A DNA stretch of 64,000 bases from Alisma plantago-aquatica (lineage: Eukaryota; Streptophyta; Magnoliopsida; Alismatales; Alismataceae), in assembly GCA_963693085.1 (NCBI GenBank), contig OY856414.1:262598001-262662000 (forward strand). The letters are read 5' to 3'. The position numbers and the translations under genes are program-made. Below the pieces are notes generated by a model that worked only from the letters and a program-made list of their open reading frames with translations, was not told the origin of the DNA and searched no databases. Below, piece after piece: positions 1-10,429 of this stretch; the first letter of the stretch is position 1, and each line of letters opens with the position of its first letter.

Positions 1-569
1 TAATATACCTGATATCGGACTCACCATGGGTGAGCCCAGTTCATGTGGTACCCAAGAAAGGAGGGACTACCGTTATATGAAATGAAAACAATGAGCTCAT
101 CCCCACTCGAACAGTCACTGGGTGGTGGATGTGTATTGATTATAGAAAATTAAACAAGGCCACTCGAAAAGATCATTTTCCTATGCCCTTCCTCGATCAA
201 GTTTTAGAAAGATTGGCCCATCAAGAATATTTCTGTTACCTGGACGGTTACTCTGGATTCTATTAGATTCCCATACATCCAGATGATCAAGAAAAAATGA
301 CCTTCACCTGTCCCTTTGGGACATATGCTTTTAAAAGGATGCCGTTTGGCCTGTGTAATGCCCCCACAACTTTTTAACGTTGCATGACTGCCATTTTTGC
401 AGGGCTTACTGAAACTGTTATGGAGGTCTTCATGGATGATTTTTCTGTATATGGAGACTCTTTTGATTCCTATCTTAAGCACCTCTCCATGGTTCTCAAA
501 CATTGTGAAGAAGCACATCTGGTGCTAAATTGGGAGAAATGCCACTTTATGGTATAGGAAGGCATTGTC
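1..569 (+). pseudogene. Athila copy A reverse transcriptase, broken by four stops
   Basis: This is the reverse transcriptase palm/fingers region of pol, which in an active element copies element RNA into DNA in cytoplasmic particles. The frame starting at base 3 is collinear with copy B (offset 9521) and includes the catalytic FMDDF segment near 429-443. Four in-frame stops lie at 78-80 (TGA), 264-266 (TAG), 375-377 (TAA) and 555-557 (TAG). Copy B has CGA, CAG, CAA and AAG there, so three are C-to-T changes, the usual decay of methylated cytosine in silenced transposons. The gene start and gag lie left of the window. No protein of full function can come from this copy. Confidence 0.92.
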
Positions 570-2594
570 TTGGGCCACATGGCTAGCAACAGAGGAACTG
601 AAGTTGATAAAGCCAAGATAGAAGTCATATCTAAATTGTCTATTCCCACAAATGTGAAGGAAGTTCGCGCTTTCCTCGGTCACGCTGGATTCTATATAAG
701 GTTTATACGAGAATTTTCCAAGATAACAAAGCCGATGACCAATATACTTGTAAAAGATGCTGATTTCAATTTCAATGAAGAATGCGTCAAAAGTTTTGAT
801 ACGCTGAAGAAAACCCTTACAACTACCCCCATCATTAGAGCTCCCGATTGGGACCACCCCTTCGAAATTATGTGTGATGCCAGTGATTATGCGGTGGGTG
901 CGGTCTTAGGACAATGCATAGAGAAGAAACATTATGTGATCTATTATGCGTCGAAAACCCTCGACAAAGCTCAAAGGAATTATGCTACTAATGAAAAGGA
1001 ACTTTTGGCAGTCATCTATGCCTTCGATAAATTCAGATCCTACCTTACTGGTTCAAAGGTAATCGTTTACACAGACCATGCTGCTATCCGTTACCTTATG
1101 GCAAAGAAGGATGCTAAGCCAAGGCTGATTAGATGGATACTCCTTCTACAAGAATTTGACCTGGAAATAAGAGATAAAAAGGGGACAGAAAATGTTGTTG
1201 CAGATCACCTCAGTCGGATCCAAACTCTGGATGCTGAAGGGATCCCAATAAATGACTCCCTACCAAATGATCAGCTTATGAGGGTCTCAAGAGTCGAACA
1301 ATGGTATTCCGACTTCGTAAACTACCTTGCCGCCGGAGTCATCCATCCCCAATACACCGGGAATGCTCTGAAGAAATTTATGCATGATGTGAAGCATTAC
1401 TATTGGGATGAACCATATCTTTTTAAACTCTGCGCAGATGGATTGTATAGACGTTGCGCCGCCGAAGAAGAAGCCCATTCTATTTTAGAACAATGTCACT
1501 CAGGACCTATAGGCAGCCACATGAGCTCAAAAAAGACAGCCTTAAAGGTTTTGCAATGTGGATTTTTCTGGCCGACTTTATCCAAAGATTCCTACGATTT
1601 TGTCCAATCCTGTGATAAATGTCAAAGGGCCGGCAATATAACCAAGAGAGACGAAATGCCACTGAATCTATGGCAAGAAGTCGAGATATTCGACGTTTGG
1701 GGAGTGGATTATATGGGTCCATTCCCATCTTCCAATGGATTCTCGTACATCTTAGTGGCAGTGGACTACGTTTCAAAATGGGTCGAAGCTATCCCAACTG
1801 TCACTAGTGATTCAAAACCCGTCATAAAATTATTCAAAGATATCATCTTCCCACGGTTTGGAGTACCGCGAACCGTGATTTCCGACGGAGGCTCCCATTT
1901 CATTGAAAGAAGCTTTGAAGCTTTATTAAGAAAATATGGTGTCTCACACAAAATAGCTTCACCATACCATCCACGAACAAGTGGACAAGTCGAGGTATCC
2001 AACCGTCAACTTAAGTCTATTCTTGAAAAAACCGTCGGACGCAATCGAAAAGACTGGTCAACAAAAATCAACGACGCCTTATGGGCCTACCGGACCGCTT
2101 ATAAGACTCCCCTTGGAAATACACCTTTTCGATTGATGTATGGAAAGGGTTGCCACCTGCCAGTCGAACTTGAACATAAGGCATGGTGGGCAATTAAACA
2201 AATAAACTTCGATATGAAACAAGCGGGTCAAGCCAGAATTCTGCAACTCCACGAGCTGGATGAACTCAGAATGACAACCTATGAGAATGCACGAATCTAC
2301 AAAGAACGTACAAAACTCTGGCATGATGGACATTTGAAACAAAAAGACATACGAGTGGGAGACCAAGTTCTAGTTTTCAATTCCAGATTAAAATTGTTCC
2401 CAGGGAAACTCCGCTCACGTTGGTGTGGACCTTACATCGTCAAAAGCATCTCTCCCCATGGTGCTTTCTCTTTATGGAGCGACGGGTCTGGCGAATTTAT
2501 AGCAAATGGTCACCGCTTGAAAAGATACTTCACACCAACTGACAAAGGCACCGAAATAATGTTGGAATTCAACAATCCAAAGGATCCACCATAA
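570..2594 (+). CDS. Athila copy A pol fragment: RT thumb, RNase H and integrase (open frame)
   Basis: A 674-codon frame continues the broken RT above; it starts after the stop at 555 and has no genuine start codon of its own (TTG at 570 is simply the first usable codon). RT thumb occupies residues 1-90. RNase H begins at [10 protein letters not shown] near residue 101, with NEKELLAV and YTDHAA further on and ADHLSR at its end. The integrase zinc finger runs from HSGPIG (about residue 309) to CDKCQR (348). The core has D in VDYMGP (379), D in SDGGSHF (437) and E in GQVEVSN (474, bases 1992-1994), so the D,D,E set is present. A C-terminal domain follows to the TAA at 2592. RNase H degrades the RNA template and integrase inserts the cDNA. 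Being cut off from its RT and gag, it is probably not translated usefully. Confidence 0.88.
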   Translation: MGHMASNRGTEVDKAKIEVISKLSIPTNVKEVRAFLGHAGFYIRFIREFSKITKPMTNILVKDADFNFNEECVKSFDTLKKTLTTTPIIRAPDWDHPFEIMCDASDYAVGAVLGQCIEKKHYVIYYASKTLDKAQRNYATNEKELLAVIYAFDKFRSYLTGSKVIVYTDHAAIRYLMAKKDAKPRLIRWILLLQEFDLEIRDKKGTENVVADHLSRIQTLDAEGIPINDSLPNDQLMRVSRVEQWYSDFVNYLAAGVIHPQYTGNALKKFMHDVKHYYWDEPYLFKLCADGLYRRCAAEEEAHSILEQCHSGPIGSHMSSKKTALKVLQCGFFWPTLSKDSYDFVQSCDKCQRAGNITKRDEMPLNLWQEVEIFDVWGVDYMGPFPSSNGFSYILVAVDYVSKWVEAIPTVTSDSKPVIKLFKDIIFPRFGVPRTVISDGGSHFIERSFEALLRKYGVSHKIASPYHPRTSGQVEVSNRQLKSILEKTVGRNRKDWSTKINDALWAYRTAYKTPLGNTPFRLMYGKGCHLPVELEHKAWWAIKQINFDMKQAGQARILQLHELDELRMTTYENARIYKERTKLWHDGHLKQKDIRVGDQVLVFNSRLKLFPGKLRSRWCGPYIVKSISPHGAFSLWSDGSGEFIANGHRLKRYFTPTDKGTEIMLEFNNPKDPP

Positions 2595-3490
2595 CACCGA
2601 AGAACTCTGTCGAGCCATCGACATAAAACAAAGGCGCTTGTCGGGAGACAACCCGATCAATAAATCTGTTTTACCTTTCCTTTTCAAATTTTGTTTCTTA
2701 CCTTATAGTTAAATTTTCCCTAAATAAAATTTGCCTTATGAGAGAGTTTTTTCTTTCAGAACACGAGATCGGAGTGGTTCTGATAAGAACGAAATCATTC
2801 TCGGCAGGCATACCTGGTGTTTCCTTTCCCCTCCATCTTGAATTTAGGGTTTGCTCGAGGACGAGCAATTCTCTAAGTTCGGGGTGGAGGGTGGGTGGTA
2901 CGTATTTCACTTCCATAAACACCCTCTTTCATATAAGTTGTCTTTATCATAAAATTTTTCAAAATTTTGAACATATACCTATTGAAATTTTGACTCTTGT
3001 CGATAAAAATGTAACTTACTATCTTGCTATGCATTTTCAATCATAATATCCTCCTTATTCGAAGCGAATCCTCAAGAGGACTGACTTTTGAAACTTGCCT
3101 TTTGCCTGAAATCATCCTGTGAAGCTTATGATTCCTAACGTCATAATACTTTTTATGATAAGTATCTGTCAAACTGATGGGGATCAAACACGTCGTGCTT
3201 CCTAACTGACTAGTGGAACAATGGCTCGGAATCCCCACCGGATCCGTATCAAGTCATTAGTTGAGCAGAGTATGACAAAGAGAATAACCCGGTTTGGAAT
3301 TGTAAATCAAGCTGCATTCTGATCTGAACTCTCTTCTACACTTCTTCTATCATCTTCGTATCCCTCCATCCATCAAAACCACCAAAATAACCAAACTTGT
3401 GCCAAACCCTAAGTTCGGGGTGGCACACCACTTCCCCTTATCCGCTTCTTCCATACCCCTCGCAATAAATAGGGGCGTACCACCAAAAAT

Positions 3491-3677
3491 GCAATCTCGA
3501 GTCGAATAGAGGAGAGATCTGCAATAAAAGATGCCAAGGTGCACACAAAAAGAAGTGCAATCTCGAGTCGAATAGAGGAGAGATCTGCAATAAAAGATGC
3601 CATAGTGCACACAAAAATATGCAATAAATGGAATTGCAAAACAAATAAAAATCTCGAGTCGAATAGAGGAGAGATTT
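3491..3677 (+). repeat. 66-bp direct repeat, copy A 3' region
   Basis: Two units of about 66 bp begin GCAATCTCGAGTCGAATAGA (3491 and 3557). A third, partial copy of the first 25 bases starts near 3651. The same repeat is at 13011-13197 in copy B, so it predates the tandem duplication. Confidence 0.85.
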
Positions 3678-4027
3678 ACTTCTTCTTTCCATACCACCAT
3701 TCACTCCTTTTCCTACCGAAGGGCACAATACATGCCCCACCATCCTGAACTACACCAATGTCAGATCGGATGCATACTTGTTGATTCTGCGGGTATCTCA
3801 GAACTCCTACAGAACTCTTCGACATGCTTGGTGTTGGAAAAGGTGGGGAGGAAGCACTGTTGGGAAACGAACTCAGGAACGAAGCTATGAAAAGACGTGT
3901 TTAGTGGTCCCAGGAAGTTAAGGTACTCATTCATACTGAGCAGAAAGAAAACATTTGTGATGCGAAGATGAAGAAATCACACGGATCGAAAGTATTTCAT
4001 TAGGCAACAGTTTCAAATTTTATGTTA

Positions 4028-4058
4028 CTCGAGGACGAGCAACGATTTAAGTTCGGGG
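4028..4058 (+). promoter_or_regulatory. Polypurine tract region of copy A (plus-strand primer)
   Basis: The motif CTCGAGGACGAGCAA, then AAGTTCGGGG, directly abuts the LTR start TGTTTTGATGAG. A purine-rich run at this spot primes plus-strand DNA synthesis. The same motif precedes the last LTR at 13548-13578. Confidence 0.8.
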
Positions 4059-4242
4059 TGTTTTGATGAGTGCATACTCATCATGAAATTCTATTACCTT
4101 TTCAGAACATTTTCATCTCTATTCCACATCTTTTCACCCTAATATGAATCATAATGCACAAAACTACTTAGTTGATTCAATAATCATGATTTTAACTAAA
4201 TATCTTTCATTTAATGTAGGAAAATCAAGCAACTCCATACAT

Positions 4243-4716
4243 ACGGTCTCAAGACCATTTGGATCCTTGCGGTCTCAAGACCGTTTGGGTCCATGCGGTC
4301 CCAAGATCGTTTGCTGAAATACACGAAGAATAAGACGAAACTGGTTGCCAAAGAAAGCCATGCGGTCTCAAGACCGTTTGGTCCCATGCGGTCTCAAGAC
4401 CGTTTGGTCCCATGCGGTCCCAAGATCGTTTGGTCCCATGCGGTCTCAAGACCATTTGGTCCCATGCGTTCCCAAGACCGTTTGGTCCCATGCGGTCCCA
4501 AGACCGTTTGGTCCCATGCGGTCTCAAGACCGTTTGGTCCCATGCGGCCCCAAGACCGTTTGGTCCCATGCTGTCCCAAGACCGTTTGGTCCCATGCGGT
4601 CCCAAGACCGTTTGGTCCCATGCGGTCCCAAGACCGTTTGGTCCCATGCGGTCTCAAGACCGTTTGGTCCCATGCGGTCTCAAGACCGTTTGGTCCCATG
4701 CGGTCTCAAGACCGTT
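4243..4716 (+). repeat. 26-bp hairpin minisatellite in Athila U3
   Basis: Two or three leading units occupy 4243-4312 and a near-perfect array of about 14 units of 26 bp occupies 4358-4716. Each unit is a variant of CCATGCGGTCTCAAGACCGT then TTGGTC. CGGTCT and AGACCG are reverse complements separated by two bases, so every unit can form a small hairpin. Units differ mainly at CTC/CCC. The array ends about 270 bp before the TATA box. Confidence 0.93.
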
Positions 4717-4802
4717 CGACGCGAGCGCAAGGATCGATTGAAGAACTGAAGCCGAGCGTCCACATCAAGGCCAAGACCGGTCGAAGCAAACTGATTCTTA
4801 TA

Positions 4803-4938
4803 CCCAAACGATCTCCAAACCGTTTGGTGCCCAAACGGTCTCCAAACCGTTTGGTGCCCAAATGGTCTCAAGACCGCTTGGCGCCCCAAACGGTCTCCAA
4901 ACCGTTTGGTGCCCAAACGGTCTCCAAACCATTTGGAG
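4803..4938 (+). repeat. 27-bp inverted-repeat array in Athila U3
   Basis: Five units of about 27 bp follow the pattern CCAAACGGT, CTCCAA, ACCGTTTGG, giving 9-bp arms around a 6-base loop. The core GGTCTC..A..ACCG is shared with the 26-bp array upstream, so both probably derive from one short palindrome. The array ends about 50 bp before the TATA box. Confidence 0.9.
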
Positions 4939-4987
4939 AAGATATTTCTAGCAACTTACTGAAACCGTTTGGGATCAGATCTAAACC

Positions 4988-4995
4988 TATAAATA
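4988..4995 (+). promoter_or_regulatory. TATA box of Athila middle LTR
   Basis: TATAAATA lies in the context CCTATAAATAGACCC, about 930 bp into the LTR and just downstream of the hairpin arrays. It is conserved at 14534-14541 in the last LTR. Transcription would start roughly 30 bases downstream. Confidence 0.75.
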
Positions 4996-5473
4996 GACCC
5001 CCAAGGTCCCCATTTGAGGACATCGGTTCCGGACGCCGACAGGCTGCCAGAGCACCACCCCGATCAAGTTCCACTCCACCTACTGCTGGTGTTGCGTCCA
5101 AGGAGGCCAAGAAGAGGAAGAAGATGGAGCAAGGAGCGCATCTTCTTCACCGGGCTGCGTCCACCCTCTGCACCGAGCTCATGGCGGATCTATCTTTCTC
5201 TCCTATCCTTCTTGTATCTCGCATCATGAGCGAGTAGTCCTCTTTCACTGGGGTGCGGGGACTAGCCCCGCTGCCCATGCAAACCATGTTCTTTTGTTAA
5301 ACTTTCCATGGCAATGTATATAACTCTTCATTTTGTCATTTATCGTTAAGCTTGTAGGTTGGTTATGTGCTTGTTTTCATCTTTGTGCTCCCTATGTTGC
5401 GATAACTTCAATGCATGGGTTCCTATGTTGCGATAACTTCAAGGCATGGGATCGAACGTCGTTTAACAAGTTT

Positions 5474-5815
5474 GACTCCCTGACTAGAAATAGAAGGGGA
5501 TTCCTTGAGGTCGTAAGTGTATGATCCGCGAGGGGACGAGCCATCTAGCCTTCGGTGACGCTTCTGTGCGCCTAACGCCTGTATAGGGGGTTTACAACCT
5601 GAGTTGGATTTTGTATCATCTTTCTAAACGTCGATGTTTGCTCGCATGTCACCTACCTGCTTGTTTATCGGTTAACGCGGCTGACTCCCAAACTAGAAAT
5701 AGGATGGGATTTCATCGAGGTCGTAAGTGTATGATCCGCGAGGGGACGAGCCATCTAACCTTCGGTGACGCTTCTGTGCGCCTAACGCCCGAATGGGGGG
5801 TTCACAACCTCCGTG
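5474..5815 (+). repeat. Imperfect 209-210 bp spaced duplication in middle LTR
   Basis: A block of about 130 bp (GACTCCC...GAGGTCGTAAGTGTATGATC...CACAACCT) occurs at 5474-5605 and again at 5683-5815. The last LTR has a single fused copy, with first-copy features on its left and second-copy features on its right, as expected from a deletion by recombination between the two. Confidence 0.85.
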
Positions 5816-6306
5816 GATTTCTGTATCTTCAGAGCCGTAAGACATGTGATCCGGATGGCGATGAGAAATCAGCTGCCTATGGTGATGCTTACGCGGACCT
5901 AACACCCGTATGGGGGGTTCTGCATCAGCTCTACTTGGAGTGTTACATCGTGCCTGGATTGTTCACAAAAGAGTATGTTTGTGTGTGTAGTGGTGGTCAA
6001 ACCCGGTACCATCCCAACGATTCCATATTATTGATCTAAACCCATCTTTTATTCCGCATTTACTTTCTTGCAATTAGTTTAAATCAAACCCAAATCATCC
6101 ATTTGTTCTAAATATTAGTTTTACTCGAGCTAGATCTAACTGACAAAGATTCTTAAAAATGTTGTCCTTTGGGTTCGATCCTCAACTATACTGCGATAAG
6201 ACCCGTCCGCTTGCGGGTGGTATTGTTGCACTTAGTTTTGGTAAAAGCTCGGGGATATAAACTCCGAGTGAATTTGTTAGTGCATTCAAAAAGCCACATC
6301 AAATTC

Positions 6307-6323
6307 TGGCGCCGTTGCCGGGG
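6307..6323 (+). promoter_or_regulatory. Primer-binding site (tRNA-Asp) of Athila copy B
   Basis: TGGCGCCGTTGCCGGGG is the complement of the 3' end of plant tRNA-Asp including CCA. It lies 5 bases after the LTR end CA, where minus-strand synthesis would start. Confidence 0.93.
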
Positions 6324-6481
6324 ACAACGGAATCAGTCAGTCAAATCTAGTTCTTTTAAGACTAATCTAGGATTTTGTTTTTCTTTTTGAAACTATCGCT
6401 TATCTACTTGATCTTTATTTTACTTTGTGGATCTCACTTTCAAATCTTTCCAATTTTTAGGTGCTCTTTAACGGTTAGTGC

Positions 6482-8560
6482 ATGCACCGTTTGGATAATC
6501 CCGGACTCACTGCGAGCTTTGATCCTGAAATTGATAGAACCTTCCATCGTCAGATCCGAGAGAATCAAGAAAGAATGGCGCAAGAAGAAGAAGTAGCTCG
6601 CAGAGTGGCTCAAGCCATCAATGCATAGAGAGAAAGGTTCATGCAAGAAGCTAGAGCTGCGGTTCAACAGGAGATCTTAGCAGCACAGGCAGCAGTGCAA
6701 GCAGCGGAACTTCAGAAAGATCTTAGAGAGTTCTCTATCCCAAAGGCTGCAAATGTCTATCATCCGGTGCAGCCTCCTCCCATCGAAGCTGCCAACTTTG
6801 AGATTAGAGCACATTTGATAACTTTGCTTCAAAACAAACCCTTCTACGGTAAACAAGCTGAAGACAGCCAAGGTCATCTTCTCAGATTCATTGACCTATG
6901 TGCTATGAGGAAGCAAAACGGAGTCTCTGATGATGCCATTCGACTCCGTCTTTTCAAGTACTCTCTTGCTGATAGAGCCATTAGTTGGTACAATTCACTA
7001 CAGAGTGAAGAACCCATCACCACCTGGGAGCAGCTCCAAAATGCTTTTCTGGAAAAGTTCTACCCCCCATGTCTTACATATGAAATCAGGGGACGAATCA
7101 CAAATTTCACTCAAGTCCCAGGAGAAACCCTTGCCGAAGCTTGGGATAGGTACAAGGAGCTCCTACGCAAATGCCCACACCATGGAATTCCTAAGAACTA
7201 GCTGTTAGAGATATTCTACAGGGGTGTGGAGGATGATGTAAAGATGTTCCTTGACTCCTCGTCTGGAGGGAACTTCATGCGGTAAAGTTACGACAGCGCA
7301 TGGAGAGTAGTCACCCTGGGAGCAGAAAATCAAGCCAATTGGGGCAGATCTGTTGGTAAAGGAGTCTTAAAGGTAGCAATGGCTGAAGCTGTCCCGGAAT
7401 ACAAATCTATAGATGAAACTTTAAAGGTCCTAGTCGCAAAGCAAGATCACATAGAATCATCCCTTGCTGCGATTGGAAGAGGACATTCTCCTACTAGGCA
7501 ACCAGAACAAGTCAAGTCCACTTCTTTGTTTTGTGAAGCATGCAAAGGCACTCATCATTCCACACTATCATGCAATGTTCTCTACGATGTTGTTCTAAGT
7601 AATGCATGTGGACAAGGAGATAATTGCCAGATGGAAAATCTTAATGCTATTAACACCATCCCTGGGCAGAACTATTACAATCCAAATAGGAATCACCCAG
7701 GCTTCCAATACGGAAACCCTTTAGGAGCTATGAACTCACATCAATTTGTTCCGAACAATCAACCGAGGGGTCCACCCGGGTACCAGTTTAACCAACAACA
7801 GAACTTTGGGAATCAAGGATACTTCAAAGGAAACTTTCAGAATAGGAACTACAATAATTATCAGAACAACTCTCAGTATCAAAACCTAAACCAACATCAA
7901 AGTCAAACTGGACCCATACCTTCTGATGATAAGCTATCGACCATTGAAAAGTTGCTGCAAACACAACAAACGATGATAGCCAACCAACAAGCCCAACAAA
8001 AGGCTATTGAAACTCAACTAGCTCAACTTGCTGCTAGTATTAAGCCACAGGCTGGGGTCTTTGCCAGACAAACTGAGAACAATCCAAAGCATCTTGAGCA
8101 GCTGAAGGTTGTCGCCACTAGATCAGGGAAAGATTATTCGGAACCCCTAGCGAAGACAACTGTGGATATCCCTGAGGAGAGTGAACCTTTGACTGTCCAA
8201 AACTTGACAACACCAGAATCGCAACCGAAGGAAAGAAATACTGATAAGGGAAGTTCTGAGAAAGTTGCCAATGAAGAAGTAGAGACACCAGAGCCGGATA
8301 TTCCTATATATAAGCCTCGTGTTCCTTTCCCATCCCGTCTGAGGCAAACCAAGCTTGATACTAGATTCATCAAATTTAAAGAGGCCATGAAGAAACTCCA
8401 TGTTGATATACCGTTCTTAGATGCTCTTAATGAGATACCAGCTTGGACCAAGTATCTAAAGTTGCTTCTCACCAAGAAATACATCACTGAAGAGTATGAA
8501 ACTGTAAAACTGGTGGCAACCACATCAGATATCATACTCAGCAAGATGCCAAAGAAATAG
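6482..8560 (+). pseudogene. Athila copy B gag (capsid/nucleocapsid), several stops
   Basis: Gag forms the virus-like particle and binds element RNA. The frame can be followed from ATG 6482 (MHRLDNPGLTAS) through stops at 6626 (TAG), 7199 (TAG), 7283 (TAA) and 8558 (TAG), all in one frame, so there is no indel. The capsid (retrotransposon gag) domain is clear around WYNSLQSEEPITTWEQL (about 6987-7035) and FLEKFYPP. A CCHC zinc knuckle CEACKGTHHSTLSC lies at 7532-7573 with correct spacing. After it comes a Q/N-rich stretch (7660-7910) and a basic/acidic linker. The stops fit CAG or CAA to TAG or TAA changes. Gag and pol appear to share one frame. Confidence 0.9.
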
Positions 8561-9457
8561 AAAGATCCAGGATCCTTTGGAATCTCTTGTCACATAGGTG
8601 ACTCATCATGCAATAAGGGACTGGCAGATCTTGGTGCAAGTATTTCTATTATGCCATTCAGTTTATGCAAGAGATTAGGGTTCACAGAATTGCTTCCAAC
8701 ATCTATGACCATTCAACTTGCGGACAATTCGATCAAAAGACCGTTAGGAATTCTCGAAGACATCCCGGTCAAGGTAGGCAAGGACGCATATGTTCCATGT
8801 GATTTTGTCATCATGGACATAAAAGAAGACACCAAATACCCTCTTATCTTCGGTCGTCCGTTCCTCGCAACTGCAAGAGCCCTTATCGATGTTGAAGTAG
8901 GAACCTTACTGCTAAGGTTAGGAAAAGAGACTCTCGAATTTAAAGTTTTTGAAAGTATGAGAAGACCAAGTATACAGGAGGAAGTCTATCTGATAGATTG
9001 TGTTGAGCAAATGTCACAACTAACTCAAGAATATCACGAGTCATGCGATCCCTTAGAAACTTCTCTACACGACCTTTTTAATGACGAAACTATTGACCAA
9101 CGAGCTAAGGATTGCATCGAATCTCCCAACTCTGCTAAAGAAAATGTTGAAGCTACTTACGAAGAATTAAAGACTACCGGAACTCCAGAAGAAATCAGTG
9201 AAAAACCAGAACCTCCTGAAATGAAACCCCTACCTGAAGGGCTGAAGTATATGTTTCTAGACGATCTAAAGATTTGTCCAGTTATCATAAACTCTGATCT
9301 AACAACCAAACAAGAAGAGAAACTTCTGGAGGTATTAAGGGAAAGCAAGAAAGCCATAGGCTATAAGATGAGTGACCTCACAGGGGTCAGTCAAGCATTG
9401 TGCATGCACAAAATTCCCATAATGGAAGACCATAAGCCAACCATCGAGCATCAATGA
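8561..9457 (+). pseudogene. Athila copy B aspartic protease and linker
   Basis: The frame continues from gag. ADLGASISIMPFSL near 8624-8665 is the aspartic protease active-site loop (D at 8627), and FGRPFLATARALIDV (8850-8894) is the flap/core signature. The protease would cleave the Gag-Pol polyprotein. A long acidic linker follows to the TGA at 9455-9457, where the family normally reads on into RT; the change fits CGA to TGA. Residues 1-110 of this stretch are conserved; the rest is spacer. Confidence 0.88.
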
Positions 9458-10429
9458 AAGTTGAACCCGAATATGAAGGAAGTGGTCTGTCGCGAGATCA
9501 TCAAACTTCTTACAGCTGGAATAATATACTTGATATCGGACTCACCATGGGTGAGCCCAGTTCATGTGGTACCCAAGAAAGGAGGGACTACCATTATACG
9601 AAATGAAAACAATGAGCTCATCCCCACTCGAACAGTCACTGGGTGGCGGATGTGTATTGATTATAGAAAATTAAACAAGGCCACTCGAAAAGATCATTTT
9701 CCTATGCCCTTCCTCGATCAAGTTTTAGAAAGATTGGCCCATCAAAAATATTTTTGTTACCTGGACGGTTACTCTAGATTCTATCAGATTCCCATACATC
9801 CAGATGATCAAGAAAAAATGACCTTCACCTGTCCCTTTGGGACATATGCTTTTAAAAGGATGCCGTTTGGCCTGTGCAATGCCCCTGCAACTTTTCAACA
9901 TTGCATGACTGCCATTTTTGCAGGGCTTACTGAAACTGTTATGGAGGTCTTCATGGATGATTTTTTTGTATATGGAGACTCTTTTGATTCCTGTCTTAAG
10001 CACCTCTCCATGGTCCTCAAACGTTGTGAAGAAGCACATCTGGTGCTAAATTGGGAGAAATGCCACTTTATGGTAAAGGAAGGCATTGTCTTGGGCCACA
10101 TGGTTAGCAACAGAGGAACTGAAGTTGATAAATCCAAGATAGAAGTCATATCTAAATTGGCTATTCCTACAAATGTGAAGGAAGTTCGTGTTTTCCTCGG
10201 TCACGCTGGATTCTATAGAAGGTTTATACGAGACTTTTCCAAGATAACAAAGCCGATGACCAATCTACTTATAAAAGATGCTGATTTCAATTTCAATGAA
10301 GCATGCGTCAAAAGTTTTGATACGCTGAAGAAAGCCCTTACAACTACCCCCATCATTAGAGCTCCCGATTGGGACCACCTCTTCAAATTATGTGTGATGC
10401 CAGTGATTATGCAGTGGGTGCGGTCTTAG
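9458..10429 (+). pseudogene. Athila copy B reverse transcriptase, ended by a frameshift
   Basis: This is the reverse transcriptase domain, open from the TGA at 9455 to about 10383. Landmarks are WVSPVHVVPKKGG, CIDYRKLNKATRKDHFP, YSRFYQIPIHPDDQEK, the catalytic FMDDF (9950-9964) and [11 protein letters not shown] in the thumb. One base present in copy A (TTCGAAATT against TTCAAATT) is missing near 10383, shifting the frame so that reading ends at 10429 with an unrelated tail. The four stops seen in copy A are absent here, so the two copies decayed independently. Confidence 0.9.

Larger units (their letters stand above)
2595..4058 (+). other. Athila copy A 3' non-coding region with polypurine end
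   Basis: About 1.46 kb lies between integrase and LTR. Some Athila elements carry an env-like frame here, but this copy has nothing longer than about 116 codons in any frame and no recognisable envelope. It contains a CTCGAGGACGAGCAA...AAGTTCGGGGTG motif at 2854-2887, a 66-bp direct repeat at 3491-3677, a partial AAGTTCGGGGTGG near 3411-3423, and the true polypurine end at 4028-4058, directly before the LTR TG. Confidence 0.85.
4059..6301 (+). repeat. Athila middle LTR (2243 bp), 3' LTR of A and 5' LTR of B
   Basis: It starts TGTTTTGATGAG and ends CCACATCA; the tRNA-Asp primer site follows 5 bases later. Compared with the last LTR (2059 bp) it has one 26-bp unit fewer in the U3 array and about 210 bp more in the 5474-5815 region, which together account for the 184-bp length difference. 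A TATA box lies at 4988. The open frames inside it (for example 4293-5237) arise from the short repeats and are not called as genes. Confidence 0.93.

Noticed and set aside
4358..4716. CRISPR-like appearance of regularly spaced short repeats
   Set aside because: Units are directly adjacent with no unique spacers, no cas genes are near and the context is a plant LTR.
4293..5237. A 314-codon open frame, with other long frames on both strands, over the Athila LTR arrays
   Set aside because: A 26-bp unit repeated without stops stays open in several frames at once; the translations are just the unit repeated. The frame spans U3, TATA box and leader, so it is not a gene.
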